17,159 nucleotides of DNA from Elusimicrobiota bacterium (GCA_003452965.1 DMMW01000005.1:1-17159); one strand, 5' to 3'; positions 6,965 through 14,051 are shown, counted from the stretch's first letter. Translations and numbers: made by a program. Notes: a model not told the origin generated them from the sequence alone.

Positions 6965-7309
6965 TTTATCGCCTGCCAATATGTTATAACTATCTTTGTC
7001 AAACAATAATAATACAGTAATAAGTTTATTATTTTGTTTTTCTGCAAATTCATTATCAATATACATTTCAGCCAAAACTTCGCGAAATCTTAATAATTCT
7101 TTCAAATACCTTTTATCAATCAATACGTCTACTGTTAAATCTACTAATTCCAAAGCTCGTTCATAACACCCTTTTACCTCTTGAAAATCTTTTTTAGAAA
7201 GCCAATTTTTTGCTCTATTTAGTTCATTAGCAATCATCAGAATCTGTTTATAAAATGGAAACTGCCGCCATTTTTCTTCAGTAAGCATTGTACGATTTTT
7301 AAGATCCAT
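6962..7309 (-). CDS. 115-aa hypothetical protein, partner of the DUF5674-like gene
   Basis: A small soluble, mostly helical protein. The pattern EEKWRQFPFYKQILMIANELNRA, then a segment with YERALELVDLTVD and RYLKELLRFREVLAEM, resembles a small uncharacterised family that I recall from candidate-phylum genomes; no function is known to me. Its start overlaps the end of the upstream DUF5674-like gene by 11 bp, so the pair is probably translationally coupled. Neither this ATG nor the next Met (residue 8, at 7288) has a clear Shine-Dalgarno, which fits coupling. Its stop codon lies at the edge of the 86-bp repeat array, so the C-terminus may have been set by the repeat. Confidence 0.7.
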   Translation of the reverse strand: MDLKNRTMLTEEKWRQFPFYKQILMIANELNRAKNWLSKKDFQEVKGCYERALELVDLTVDVLIDKRYLKELLRFREVLAEMYIDNEFAEKQNNKLITVLLLFDKDSYNILAGDK

Positions 7310-7646
7310 ATTCTATAAATTTATCAACTATCTTTATTATTTTGTTTTTTATTTCAGAATTTTCAACTTCCATTGACCTATTATTCTGATGTGGCCTGAT
7401 ATTTATAAGTGATGTAAATTCTATAAAATCTATTTTTTCTTTAAGAGGATAAAAATTTATACCCCAGAGATTTTTCTGTTGAGAACCATTCTCTAAAAGC
7501 AATGCTTCTAAATCCGAGTGTAACTCGGAATCTACAGCGATTATTTCATTTTCAATATCTACAACCGCCTTTGAAATAGTCTCATAATAAGTAAGATATT
7601 TTTTTGCAAATTCGCTTTTTTTAATTTTTTTATCTAATATTTCCAC
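7299..7646 (-). CDS. DUF5674-like small protein
   Basis: The 115-aa protein has a conserved-looking core: KAVVDIENEIIAVDSELHSD, EALLLENGSQQKNLWGINFYP and IEFTSLINIRPHQNNRS, ending with a basic helix. From memory this matches DUF5674, a family of unknown function seen mainly in uncultivated bacteria; a database search would settle it. The start codon is GTG at 7646, supported by AAGGA 5 nt upstream. It overlaps the next gene by 11 bp. The codons for the V-D-S-E-L-H-S region contain a palindrome resembling the REP-like elements (7513-7536). The protein could work with its overlapping partner, but no catalytic motif is obvious in either. Confidence 0.65.
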   Translation of the reverse strand: MEILDKKIKKSEFAKKYLTYYETISKAVVDIENEIIAVDSELHSDLEALLLENGSQQKNLWGINFYPLKEKIDFIEFTSLINIRPHQNNRSMEVENSEIKNKIIKIVDKFIEYGS

Positions 7647-7719
7647 TTAATTCCTTTTTTCCTTATTTTAACTCTTAACCTTTTACTTATAACTTGCTTT
7701 TAATACCCTTTTTATTTTA

Positions 7720-7742
7720 GCCGAGTAAACTCGGCAACTACA
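7720..7742 (+). repeat. REP-like element overlapping the mtnA stop codon
   Basis: GCCGAGT, AA, ACTCGGC (7720-7735) then AACTACA (7736-7742). The complement of CTA within the tail (7738-7740) is the TAG stop codon of mtnA, and the preceding Leu codon is partly in the tail, so the element sets the end of the mtnA reading frame. On the mtnA strand the hairpin is followed by an A-rich, not T-rich, stretch, so it is not a standard terminator. Confidence 0.75.
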
Positions 7743-8793
7743 GATAGGACGACCTTTTTATTAAGACATCTTTGATTGTCTTAACTGATGGTTTTTTTAT
7801 AACCCCTTTCTCTGTTATAATTGCTGTTATCAATTCATGCGGTGTAACGTCAAATGCAGGATGCAGCGCTTTCATATTAACCGGTGCTACATGTTTTTTA
7901 TTGATTAAAACAACTTCATCAGAACTGCGAAATTCTATTTTTATTTTTTTACCATCTGATATTTTTGTATCAAAAGTTGATACCGGTGCTGCTATATAAA
8001 ACGGAATCTTATTGTAATTGCATAAAACTGCAAGCGAATACGTACCTATTTTATTTGCGGTATCGCCGTTTGATGCAATTCTATCCGCACCTACAATAAC
8101 AGCATCTATTTTACCTTCTGATATAAAATGTCCCGCCATATTGTCGGTTATAAGGACACACGGAATTTTTTCTTGCAATAGTTCCCAAGATGTAAGCCGA
8201 GCACCCTGCAGATACGGCCTTGTTTCATCGACATATACCATTTTTATTTTTTTTTGTTTATATGCACTTCTTATAACGCCTAACGCTGTTCCCCATCCTG
8301 CTGTTGCTAATGCACCGGCATTACAATGAGTAAGAATTGTTGATTTTTTCTTAAATAATTTCGCACCGAGTTCGCCGATTTTTTTGTTTATTGTAATATC
8401 TTCTTCATACATTTTATTCGCTTCTACTTTAATTCTTAGTTTCAACTCAATTATATTGAAACCTGTATATCTTTTCACAACATTTAGTATCCTATCAACT
8501 CCCCAGAAAAGATTTACCGCAGTAGGCCGAGCAGATATAAGATACTTGCCTGCCTTTTCTATATATTTTTTTATTTCAGATATATTTTTAAATTCTTTTT
8601 CACAAGCAGCAAGATACATTCCATAACCGGCAGCAACACCTATTGCAGGTGCTCCGCGTATCGCCATATCTTTGATACATTTAAAAGTATCTTCTTTGGT
8701 TATGCAATCAATATAATATATCTCAGAAGGCAATAACCGCTGGTCGAGAATTTTTAAAATATTGTTTTCTAAATAAAGTGTTCTTGCAATCAT
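7738..8793 (-). CDS. mtnA: Methylthioribose-1-phosphate isomerase
   Basis: This member of the aIF-2B/eIF-2B-alpha-like family converts 5-methylthioribose-1-phosphate to methylthioribulose-1-phosphate in methionine salvage. The 351-aa length is typical. Motifs present are KDMAIRGAPAIGVAAGYG (41-58), SARPTAVNLFWGVDR (87-101), the catalytic Cys157 in THCNAGALATAGWGTALG, DETRPYLQGARLT (189-201), and the catalytic Asp237 in VGADRIASNGDTANKIGTYSLA (234-255). The related ribose-1,5-bisphosphate isomerases share part of this, but the length and motifs favour MtnA. The ATG has no clear Shine-Dalgarno. No other salvage gene is nearby, so it may serve partial salvage or a 5'-deoxynucleoside shunt; that is inference. 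Confidence 0.95.
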   Translation of the reverse strand: MIARTLYLENNILKILDQRLLPSEIYYIDCITKEDTFKCIKDMAIRGAPAIGVAAGYGMYLAACEKEFKNISEIKKYIEKAGKYLISARPTAVNLFWGVDRILNVVKRYTGFNIIELKLRIKVEANKMYEEDITINKKIGELGAKLFKKKSTILTHCNAGALATAGWGTALGVIRSAYKQKKIKMVYVDETRPYLQGARLTSWELLQEKIPCVLITDNMAGHFISEGKIDAVIVGADRIASNGDTANKIGTYSLAVLCNYNKIPFYIAAPVSTFDTKISDGKKIKIEFRSSDEVVLINKKHVAPVNMKALHPAFDVTPHELITAIITEKGVIKKPSVKTIKDVLIKRSSYL

Positions 8794-8830
8794 AAAATCT
8801 AATGAATCGTGCTATAGTGCGATGGTACGT

Positions 8831-8960
8831 CCGCCATCCGCCAACTGGCGGAGGCGGATGGGATAGGAATGTTTATCGTCCGCCCAGTAGGGGCGAGACC
8901 TCGCCCAAAGGGCGGGCACAATCCCCCACCACTAAATCGTAAGTGGGCAGGCACAATCCC
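8831..8960. repeat. GC-rich hairpin cluster between proC and mtnA
   Basis: Strikingly GC-rich against AT-rich surroundings. Three structures are visible: CCATCCGCC (8834-8842) pairing with GGCGGATGG (8853-8861) or, alternatively, TCCGCC (8837-8842) with GGCGGA (8847-8852); GGGCGA, GACC, TCGCCC (8891-8906) nested inside CCGCCC (8880-8885) and GGGCGG (8910-8915); and CCCAC (8925-8929) with GTGGG (8943-8947). A 16-bp direct repeat with one mismatch (8910-8925 and 8945-8960, ending GGCACAATCCC) ties them together. The last part resembles the repeats at 10629 and 11420. It could act as a processing or termination site between proC and mtnA. Confidence 0.7.
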
Positions 8961-8961
8961 G

Positions 8962-9768
8962 CTAACTTTTTTTTGCTAGTTCTTTAGAACGTTTTTTTGC
9001 TGAAATAATCGCTTCTTCTAAAATATTTCCTAACTTTTTACTGAACAATAACTTGAATGCTGCTTCCGTGGTTCCGCCTTTTGAAGTAACCCTTTGTCTT
9101 AAGACCTCAGGTTCTTCTTCACTTGTAATTAACATGCTTGATGCACCCAACAATGTCATATCAACAAGTATTTTAGCAATATTGGCAGATAAACCCATTT
9201 TTCTTGCTGTTTTTCGCATAATCTCAGCAATATAAAAAATGTATGCAGGTCCGCTACCCGAAACGGCTGTAACCGCATCCATGTCTTTTTCCGGGACGGT
9301 TACGACAACCCCACATGAACATAACAATTTTTCCGCAATTTTTAAATCTGTTGCATTTGCATATTTCCCTTTTGTAATAGCAATTGCACCATAACCGAGC
9401 AATGCCGGAGTATTCGGCATTGAACGGATTACAGCGGTATTTTGGAGATATTTTTCAATTTTTGAAGTATTTATCCCTGCCGCAATGGATATTAGAAGCT
9501 TTTTATTATTAAAATATACACCGACTTCTTCTAAAACATCCTGAACCTGATAGGGTTTAACCGCAAGAAATATTATATCACAGGATTTGACTATCTCTAT
9601 ATTACAATCCGATTGCCTAATTCTATATCTTTTTGCAACGATGCTTAAACGTTTGGTATTTACATCGGATACCATAATATTTTTAACGTTAATACCGCTT
9701 TTTATGATACCTGATATCAGCGCCTCCGCCATATTTCCTGCACCTATCAGTCCTATTTTTTTACTCAT
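8962..9768 (-). CDS. proC: Pyrroline-5-carboxylate reductase
   Basis: Catalyses the last step of proline synthesis, reducing pyrroline-5-carboxylate with NAD(P)H. The 268 aa are family length. The N-terminus carries the Rossmann motif KKIGLIGAGNMAEAL; further on are FLAVKPYQV, ISIAAGI, RSMPNTPALLGYGA, the substrate-site region AVSGSGPAYIFYIAE, and the C-terminal signature RQRVTSKGGTTEAAF. I chose the ATG at 9768 rather than a TTG at 9783: the Rossmann strand follows at the usual distance, and GGGGAAAG lies upstream as a ribosome-binding site. The start overlaps the end of yggS by 8 bp, so the two are coupled; yggS-proC is a common bacterial pair. Confidence 0.96.
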   Translation of the reverse strand: MSKKIGLIGAGNMAEALISGIIKSGINVKNIMVSDVNTKRLSIVAKRYRIRQSDCNIEIVKSCDIIFLAVKPYQVQDVLEEVGVYFNNKKLLISIAAGINTSKIEKYLQNTAVIRSMPNTPALLGYGAIAITKGKYANATDLKIAEKLLCSCGVVVTVPEKDMDAVTAVSGSGPAYIFYIAEIMRKTARKMGLSANIAKILVDMTLLGASSMLITSEEEPEVLRQRVTSKGGTTEAAFKLLFSKKLGNILEEAIISAKKRSKELAKKS

Positions 9769-10441
9769 ACTTTCTTTCCCCAAAAATCCCTGTTCCGACT
9801 CTTACTATATTTGCACCTTCTTCAATCGCTATCTCGAAGTCATTTGTCATTCCCATAGATAAATATTTCAGTGAATAATCTGCCTTAAAAACCGAATAAT
9901 ATTCATATGCTTTTTTAAAATATGGTCTAACCGATTCTGTATTTTCAAATAATGGTGCAATCGTCATTAAACCGGTAACATTAACATTCTTAAGTTCTTT
10001 TGATTTATCAAGAATTTTTTTTAAATCTTCCGGCGGTAATCCATATTTTGTTTCTTCTTCTGACACCTTTATTTCAATAAAGCATTCCTGAATTTTATTT
10101 ATTTTCTCCGCTTGTCTGCTTATCTCTTCCAACAAATAAATGCTGTCCACCGACTGTATTGTATCAAAAATCTCTATAGCTTTTTTCACCTTATTAGTTT
10201 GTAAATGTCCGATAAGATGTTTCTTTACGCTTTTTGTTACAGATTCATCTTTAAATTTCAAAATTGCTTCTTGAACTCTATTTTCGCCAACGTCTGTTAT
10301 TCCACAATCAATCGCTTCTTTTATTTTATCTATCGGAACGGTTTTTGTAACAACGATAAGTTTTACTTCGCCTTTATGTACAGGTTTATTTTTTGATTTT
10401 TCAATCCGTTCTAAAATATCTCTGATATTTTCACAAATCAT
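9761..10441 (-). CDS. yggS: YggS/PROSC-family PLP-homeostasis protein
   Basis: A pyridoxal-5'-phosphate-binding protein with the fold of alanine racemase's N-terminal domain but no known catalytic reaction; it buffers PLP and affects amino-acid metabolism. The 226 aa match the family. The PLP lysine is K33 in VVTKTVP; further motifs are GENRVQE, HLIGHLQTNKVK, the LSMGMTNDFEIAIEEGANIVRVGTGIFG block that forms the phosphate site, and a conserved KYGLPPE. The usual SMGMS is SMGMT here, a mild change. The ATG lacks a good Shine-Dalgarno. It overlaps proC by 8 bp. Confidence 0.95.
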   Translation of the reverse strand: MICENIRDILERIEKSKNKPVHKGEVKLIVVTKTVPIDKIKEAIDCGITDVGENRVQEAILKFKDESVTKSVKKHLIGHLQTNKVKKAIEIFDTIQSVDSIYLLEEISRQAEKINKIQECFIEIKVSEEETKYGLPPEDLKKILDKSKELKNVNVTGLMTIAPLFENTESVRPYFKKAYEYYSVFKADYSLKYLSMGMTNDFEIAIEEGANIVRVGTGIFGERKYE

Positions 10442-10451
10442 ATTAAAAAAC

Positions 10452-10487
10452 GATTACACAGATTTCATACACTGATTACACAGATTT
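10452..10487 (+). repeat. Short direct repeat upstream of yggS
   Basis: GATTACACAGATTT occurs twice (10452-10465 and 10474-10487), 22 bp apart. It lies in the yggS leader on the minus strand. The rest of the 219-bp spacer 10442-10660 is AT-rich with no recognised gene or convincing promoter. Confidence 0.6.
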
Positions 10488-10628
10488 TAATACCAATTTA
10501 CAATTATAAAATCTTTCTACTCTATGTAATCTCCACAAAAAATCATTTTAACTCATTTTACTAAAAAAATAACGTAATTACAATAAATTCAATTAATAAC
10601 TATCCCCGTAATTGCCTTTTATAATCAT

Positions 10629-10653
10629 CGCCCACCACTAAGGCATTGGCGGG
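10629..10653. repeat. Dispersed GC-rich hairpin, third family, after coaD
   Basis: CCCACC (10631-10636) and GGCGGG (10648-10653) form a stem with one mismatch around a CACTAAGGCATT-like loop. Related elements are at 8924-8952 and 11420-11445 (loop core ACTAAG/CTTAGCG, tail GGCGGG). It ends 7 bp past the coaD stop codon. Confidence 0.55.
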
Positions 10654-10660
10654 TAAATTA

Positions 10661-11134
10661 TCATATATGTTGTTTAAACATCTTTTCTACGATTTTAGGA
10701 ACAAAACATTTTACATTCCCGCCTAAACGAGCTATTTCTTTAACCAACGTAGAAGACAGATAAGTCCATTTTTCTGCGGGAGTTAAAAACACGGTTTCTA
10801 TTTGTGGATAGAGTTTCCTGTTTGTTAATGCCATCTGGAATTCATATTCAAAATCACTGATAGCACGGAGTCCTCTAATAATTACATTCGCTTTCTTCTT
10901 TTTCATGAAATCAACCAATAAACCATTGAATGATTCTATTTCAATATTTTTTTCTTTTACTGAGCTTTTTAATATTCTAAGTCGTTCATCTATTGAAAAA
11001 TACGGTTTTTTATTTGGATTGCTTATAACAGCAATAATAAGTTTATCAAATATTTTAGATGACCGGCTTATAATATCCAAATGCCCATATGTTGTAGGAT
11101 CAAAACTTCCTGGATAAACAGCAATTCTTTTCAT
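10661..11134 (-). CDS. coaD: Phosphopantetheine adenylyltransferase
   Basis: Transfers AMP from ATP to 4'-phosphopantetheine, giving dephospho-CoA, the fourth step of coenzyme A synthesis. The 157 aa fit CoaD. The nucleotidyltransferase signature is PGSFDPTTYGHLDII near the N-terminus (TxGH motif), followed by RLRILKSSV, the IIRGLRAISDFEYEFQMALTNR block, and TPAEKWTYLSSTLVKEIARLGG, which contains the ATP-contacting SSTLVKE segment. I chose the ATG at 11134 over an upstream GTG at 11152 because AAGGAG sits 6 nt before it and conserved sequence begins at once (MKRIAVYPGSFDP). It stands alone between repeat-filled spacers. Confidence 0.96.
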   Translation of the reverse strand: MKRIAVYPGSFDPTTYGHLDIISRSSKIFDKLIIAVISNPNKKPYFSIDERLRILKSSVKEKNIEIESFNGLLVDFMKKKKANVIIRGLRAISDFEYEFQMALTNRKLYPQIETVFLTPAEKWTYLSSTLVKEIARLGGNVKCFVPKIVEKMFKQHI

Positions 11135-11155
11135 TTTTAACTCCTTGCACACGAA

Positions 11156-11234
11156 GTTCGGAGCAACCGCACCGAACGAGGATGCAACCCCGAAGCATAT
11201 TAAAAAGTTTTGATGCGAAGCTGAAAAACTTTTT
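11156..11234. other. Hairpin-rich leader upstream of coaD
   Basis: GTTCGG (11156-11161) pairs with CCGAAC (11172-11177), and AAAAAGTTTT (11202-11211) pairs with AAAACTTTTT (11225-11234). A wider imperfect match (AACCCC around 11186, GGGG around 11248) encloses the second hairpin. These lie in the gene-free stretch 11135-11510 together with the dispersed repeats listed below; no coding or RNA gene was recognised in it. Confidence 0.4.
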
Positions 11235-11302
11235 GATGACTATGCAAGGGGCAGAACTTATACTTGCCTCGCCCATTCTCGCAGGGCTGACTATCTTTTG
11301 AA

Positions 11303-11372
11303 GTCATTCTGAACTGGAAGCGAAGAATCTTGTCTTTACTACGAGATGCTTCACCTACGGTTCAGCACGACA
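11303..11372. repeat. Inverted pair of the second dispersed repeat family
   Basis: Positions 11303-11334 (GTCATTCTGAAC to GAAGAATCTTGTC) are a minus-orientation copy, and 11342-11372 (GAGATGCTTCACC to TTCAGCACGAC) a plus-orientation copy, of the element also seen at 3365-3394. The two copies are separated by 7 bp, so they are mirror-image neighbours, as in a BIME. Confidence 0.65.
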
Positions 11373-11382
11373 CCTAACTTCA

Positions 11383-11405
11383 GCCAAGCAAGATTGGCAA
11401 CTACT
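11383..11405 (+). repeat. REP-like element between recG and coaD
   Basis: GCCAAGC, AA, GATTGGC then AACTAC. Five of the outer pairs and the innermost pair are kept, with one mismatch. Same family as 2894, 2938, 2974, 6667 and 7720. Confidence 0.65.
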
Positions 11406-11410
11406 TTAAA

Positions 11411-11445
11411 CAGGGACCCCCTGCCACCTTAGCGTAGGCGGGCAT
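11411..11445. repeat. Dispersed GC hairpin, third family, 3' of recG
   Basis: CCTGCC (11420-11425) pairs with GGCGGG (11437-11442) through a T-G wobble, enclosing an ACCTTAGCGTA loop; just before it CAGGG (11411-11415) pairs with CCCTG (11418-11422). Resembles 10629-10653 and 8924-8952. Confidence 0.55.
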
Positions 11446-11510
11446 AAAAACAATTAAAAATATTTTAACATACATTTTTCATTTTAATTTTAAATTTTCA
11501 ATTGCTTCTT

Positions 11511-13598
11511 CTATACTTCGCCGAATTCTATGTTTTTGTTCAGATAATCTTCTTTTGAATTTGCCAATATTGAATATGCTAAATTCGGCTCATTTTTTAA
11601 AATTTCTATTGCGACTTGTTTTGCTTCCCGTATTATAGATAAATCAGTTAAAACATTTCCAATTCTAAAATTAGGAAGTCCTGATTGTTCAGTCCCGAAA
11701 AACTCACCGGGTCCGCGAATCATCAAGTCCTCTTCGGCAATTTTAAATCCGTCGTTTGTCTTAGTTAGCACTTCCAGTCTCCTCTTAGAATTATCGGTTT
11801 TCGCTTCCCCTAAAAGAATGCAATATGATTCTTTATTGCTTCTTCCAACCCTGCCCCTTAACTGATGAAGAGTTGAAAGCCCGTATCTGTCTGCGTGCTC
11901 AATAACTATAACCGTCGCGTTCGGGATATCTATACCAACTTCTATTACAGTAGTTGAAATAAGCACATCATATTTCTTTTGTGCGAAATCCGACATTATT
12001 TTTTCTTTTTCTTCGGGCTTCAAACGACCGTGAATCAATCCAACCGAAAAACCCTTAAATTCTGTCTCTTTTAATTTTTCCGCTTCTTTTACAGCTGACT
12101 TTAATTGCAGTTTTTCCGATTCGTCAACAAGCGGATAAACAATAAATGCCTGCTCGCCATGTTTTAGTCTATCTTTTACAAAATTATACGCATTTTTATC
12201 CGACATTTCAACTGTTTCAATCGGATAACGACCCGGCGGTAATTCGTTTAAGGTAGAAATATCCAAATCACCGTAGAGAGTAAGCCCAAGTGTTCTTGGG
12301 ATAGGGGTCGCTGTCATCATTAGTAAATCCGCCCCTAAAAAAACTGATTTCTTTTTAATTATTAGACGCTGTTCCACTCCAAAACGGTGCTGTTCATCAA
12401 TAATAACCACCGCCAACTTTTTAAATTTAATATCTTCCTCTAAAATGGCATGGGTACCGATAATAATATTTGATAATCCGTCAGCAATCCTTTTCCTAAT
12501 CTCTTCTTTTTTCTTTTTAGTCATCCTACCTATAACAAGATCAACCTCCATATGAAGCCCGTCAATCAACTTCTTTATTGTCATGAAATGCTGTTCTGCA
12601 AGAATTTCGGTAGGGGCAAGAAGTATCGCTTGAAAACCTGATTCTATCGCTAAAAGCATCGCAGAAAGAGCGACCACCGTTTTGCCGCTTCCTACATCAC
12701 CCTGCAAAAGCCGATTCATCGGATGTTCCGCAAGCATATTCTCAAATATTTCATTAATGACTTTTTTTTGCGATTTGGTAAATTCAAACGGTAGATTTTC
12801 TTTAAAAGGAGTCAGCAATTTTTTTGTAAGATTGTATTTAAAATTTTTTACCGTCATTTTTCTTTGCTGTCTGAATTTTTCGAGCACTAATTCCAAATTC
12901 AAAAATTCATTAAATGCTAATCGTCTTCTTGCCTTATCTTTTGATTCAAATGTATCGGGAAAATGGATATATTGAATTGCATATCTTATATCACACAAAT
13001 TATATTTTTTTATATATTTTTCGGGAAGTGTCTCTTGAATGTCATTTGCATATTTATCCGATGCAGATTTTATTATCGTTCTTAAATATTTATTACTGAA
13101 ATCTTCCGTTAAAGGATAGATAGGAACAATTCTATTTGTATTTATTAAGTCCTTTTCATCCTTGGTAATAACTTCATAATCAACAACTCTTATCATTTTA
13201 CACCAGAAATCCATTTCAACGCTGCCTGTAACAAATATTTCAACACCCATTTTAACATTATTCTTCAACGACTTTAACACATCATAACTTCGGTTGTATC
13301 TCCTTATCCATGTTGCAAAAGCAATGCCTGTTGAATCTTGCAGCTCTGCCTTAAAAACGATTAAATTTCTGCCCCACATTTCCGTTAAAACATTCCCAAC
13401 CTTTACTTTGATTGTTACATTTTCACCTGGCTTTAATTCCGAAATTTTTTTTAACTTTGACCTATCTTCCCATGCACGTGGAAAATAATATAATAGATCT
13501 CTGACAGATTCTATACCTAAAAACTTCCGAAGTTTATCCGCCGTTTTTTCGCCTACGGCTTTTATATACCTGACTGATATTTTATCAATATTTTGCAT
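11511..13598 (-). CDS. recG: ATP-dependent DNA helicase RecG
   Basis: A double-strand DNA translocase that remodels stalled replication forks and Holliday junctions. The 695 aa are full length. The N-terminal wedge (OB-fold) domain covers about residues 55-150, preceded by a GEKTADKLRKFLGI helix-hairpin-like segment. Helicase motifs are intact: LLQGDVGSGKT (297-307, Walker A), APTEILAEQH (328-337), IGTHAIL (380-386), DEQHRFGVEQR (401-411), MTATPIPRTL (428-437), STTVIEVGIDIPNA (548-561) and HQLRGRVGRS (578-587). The C-terminal RecG signature IRGPGEFFGTEQSG is present. The ATG at 13598 has no clear Shine-Dalgarno. It lies 75 bp after the PilZ gene and could be read from the same transcript. Confidence 0.97.
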   Translation of the reverse strand: MQNIDKISVRYIKAVGEKTADKLRKFLGIESVRDLLYYFPRAWEDRSKLKKISELKPGENVTIKVKVGNVLTEMWGRNLIVFKAELQDSTGIAFATWIRRYNRSYDVLKSLKNNVKMGVEIFVTGSVEMDFWCKMIRVVDYEVITKDEKDLINTNRIVPIYPLTEDFSNKYLRTIIKSASDKYANDIQETLPEKYIKKYNLCDIRYAIQYIHFPDTFESKDKARRRLAFNEFLNLELVLEKFRQQRKMTVKNFKYNLTKKLLTPFKENLPFEFTKSQKKVINEIFENMLAEHPMNRLLQGDVGSGKTVVALSAMLLAIESGFQAILLAPTEILAEQHFMTIKKLIDGLHMEVDLVIGRMTKKKKEEIRKRIADGLSNIIIGTHAILEEDIKFKKLAVVIIDEQHRFGVEQRLIIKKKSVFLGADLLMMTATPIPRTLGLTLYGDLDISTLNELPPGRYPIETVEMSDKNAYNFVKDRLKHGEQAFIVYPLVDESEKLQLKSAVKEAEKLKETEFKGFSVGLIHGRLKPEEKEKIMSDFAQKKYDVLISTTVIEVGIDIPNATVIVIEHADRYGLSTLHQLRGRVGRSNKESYCILLGEAKTDNSKRRLEVLTKTNDGFKIAEEDLMIRGPGEFFGTEQSGLPNFRIGNVLTDLSIIREAKQVAIEILKNEPNLAYSILANSKEDYLNKNIEFGEV

Positions 13599-13673
13599 TA
13601 TTTTTTATAATTTAACAGTAACTAATCTGTTTATAAAGACACTGATATAATTATACGGGACGAACCTTTTCTC

Positions 13674-14051
13674 CTATTTTTCGGATCTTTTTACTTGCAT
13701 GAATAACTTAATAATACGATTTTGTTCTTCCAAATAATTAATAATAAAATCGCCAAGTTTATTTCTTGCAGATTCTTTAATTTCCACAATTTTAATCGCA
13801 TATTCATTATCCTTCACCTTACGGGTAATCTGTCCTACAAACTCACAATTTAGTCCCTCGGAAAGTGAAAGATAAAAATTTAGATTCTCACCAACCGATA
13901 TTTCCTTTTCTGTTTCAAGAGAAATCCCGGATATTGACAAATCAATAATTTTTCCTTCTATTTTTTCCTTTAAATTATCTTGTAATGAAAACTTGCATGG
14001 AATATCCAACAAAACCCTTACAAATCTCCTGTTTTCCTCGCCCTTGAGCAT
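13674..14051 (-). CDS. PilZ-domain protein, probable c-di-GMP receptor
   Basis: The 125-aa protein is essentially a single PilZ domain. The c-di-GMP motifs are present: RRFVRV near residue 8 (RxxxR) and DLSISGISLE near residue 37 (D/NxSxxG). The C-terminus adds a helix (KLGDFIINYLEEQNRIIK). I start it at the ATG at 14051, which has GGGAGGAG just upstream, rather than at a GTG at 14078. It begins 29 bp after the stop of the membrane-TPR gene and is surely in the same operon, so c-di-GMP may regulate that protein or a surface process it serves; this last point is inference. Confidence 0.9.
   Translation of the reverse strand: MLKGEENRRFVRVLLDIPCKFSLQDNLKEKIEGKIIDLSISGISLETEKEISVGENLNFYLSLSEGLNCEFVGQITRKVKDNEYAIKIVEIKESARNKLGDFIINYLEEQNRIIKLFMQVKRSEK

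Noticed and set aside
6706..6965. CRISPR array
   Set aside because: The units are contiguous ~86-bp tandem copies without unique spacers, and no cas gene is present.
7720..7742. Rho-independent terminator of mtnA
   Set aside because: On the mtnA strand the hairpin is followed by an A-rich, not T-rich, run, and the element recurs elsewhere in positions where no terminator is expected.
13599..13673. Dedicated promoter for recG
   Set aside because: A TATAAT is present on the minus strand (13655-13650) but no acceptable -35 box lies at 16-18 bp, so read-through from the PilZ gene is as likely.
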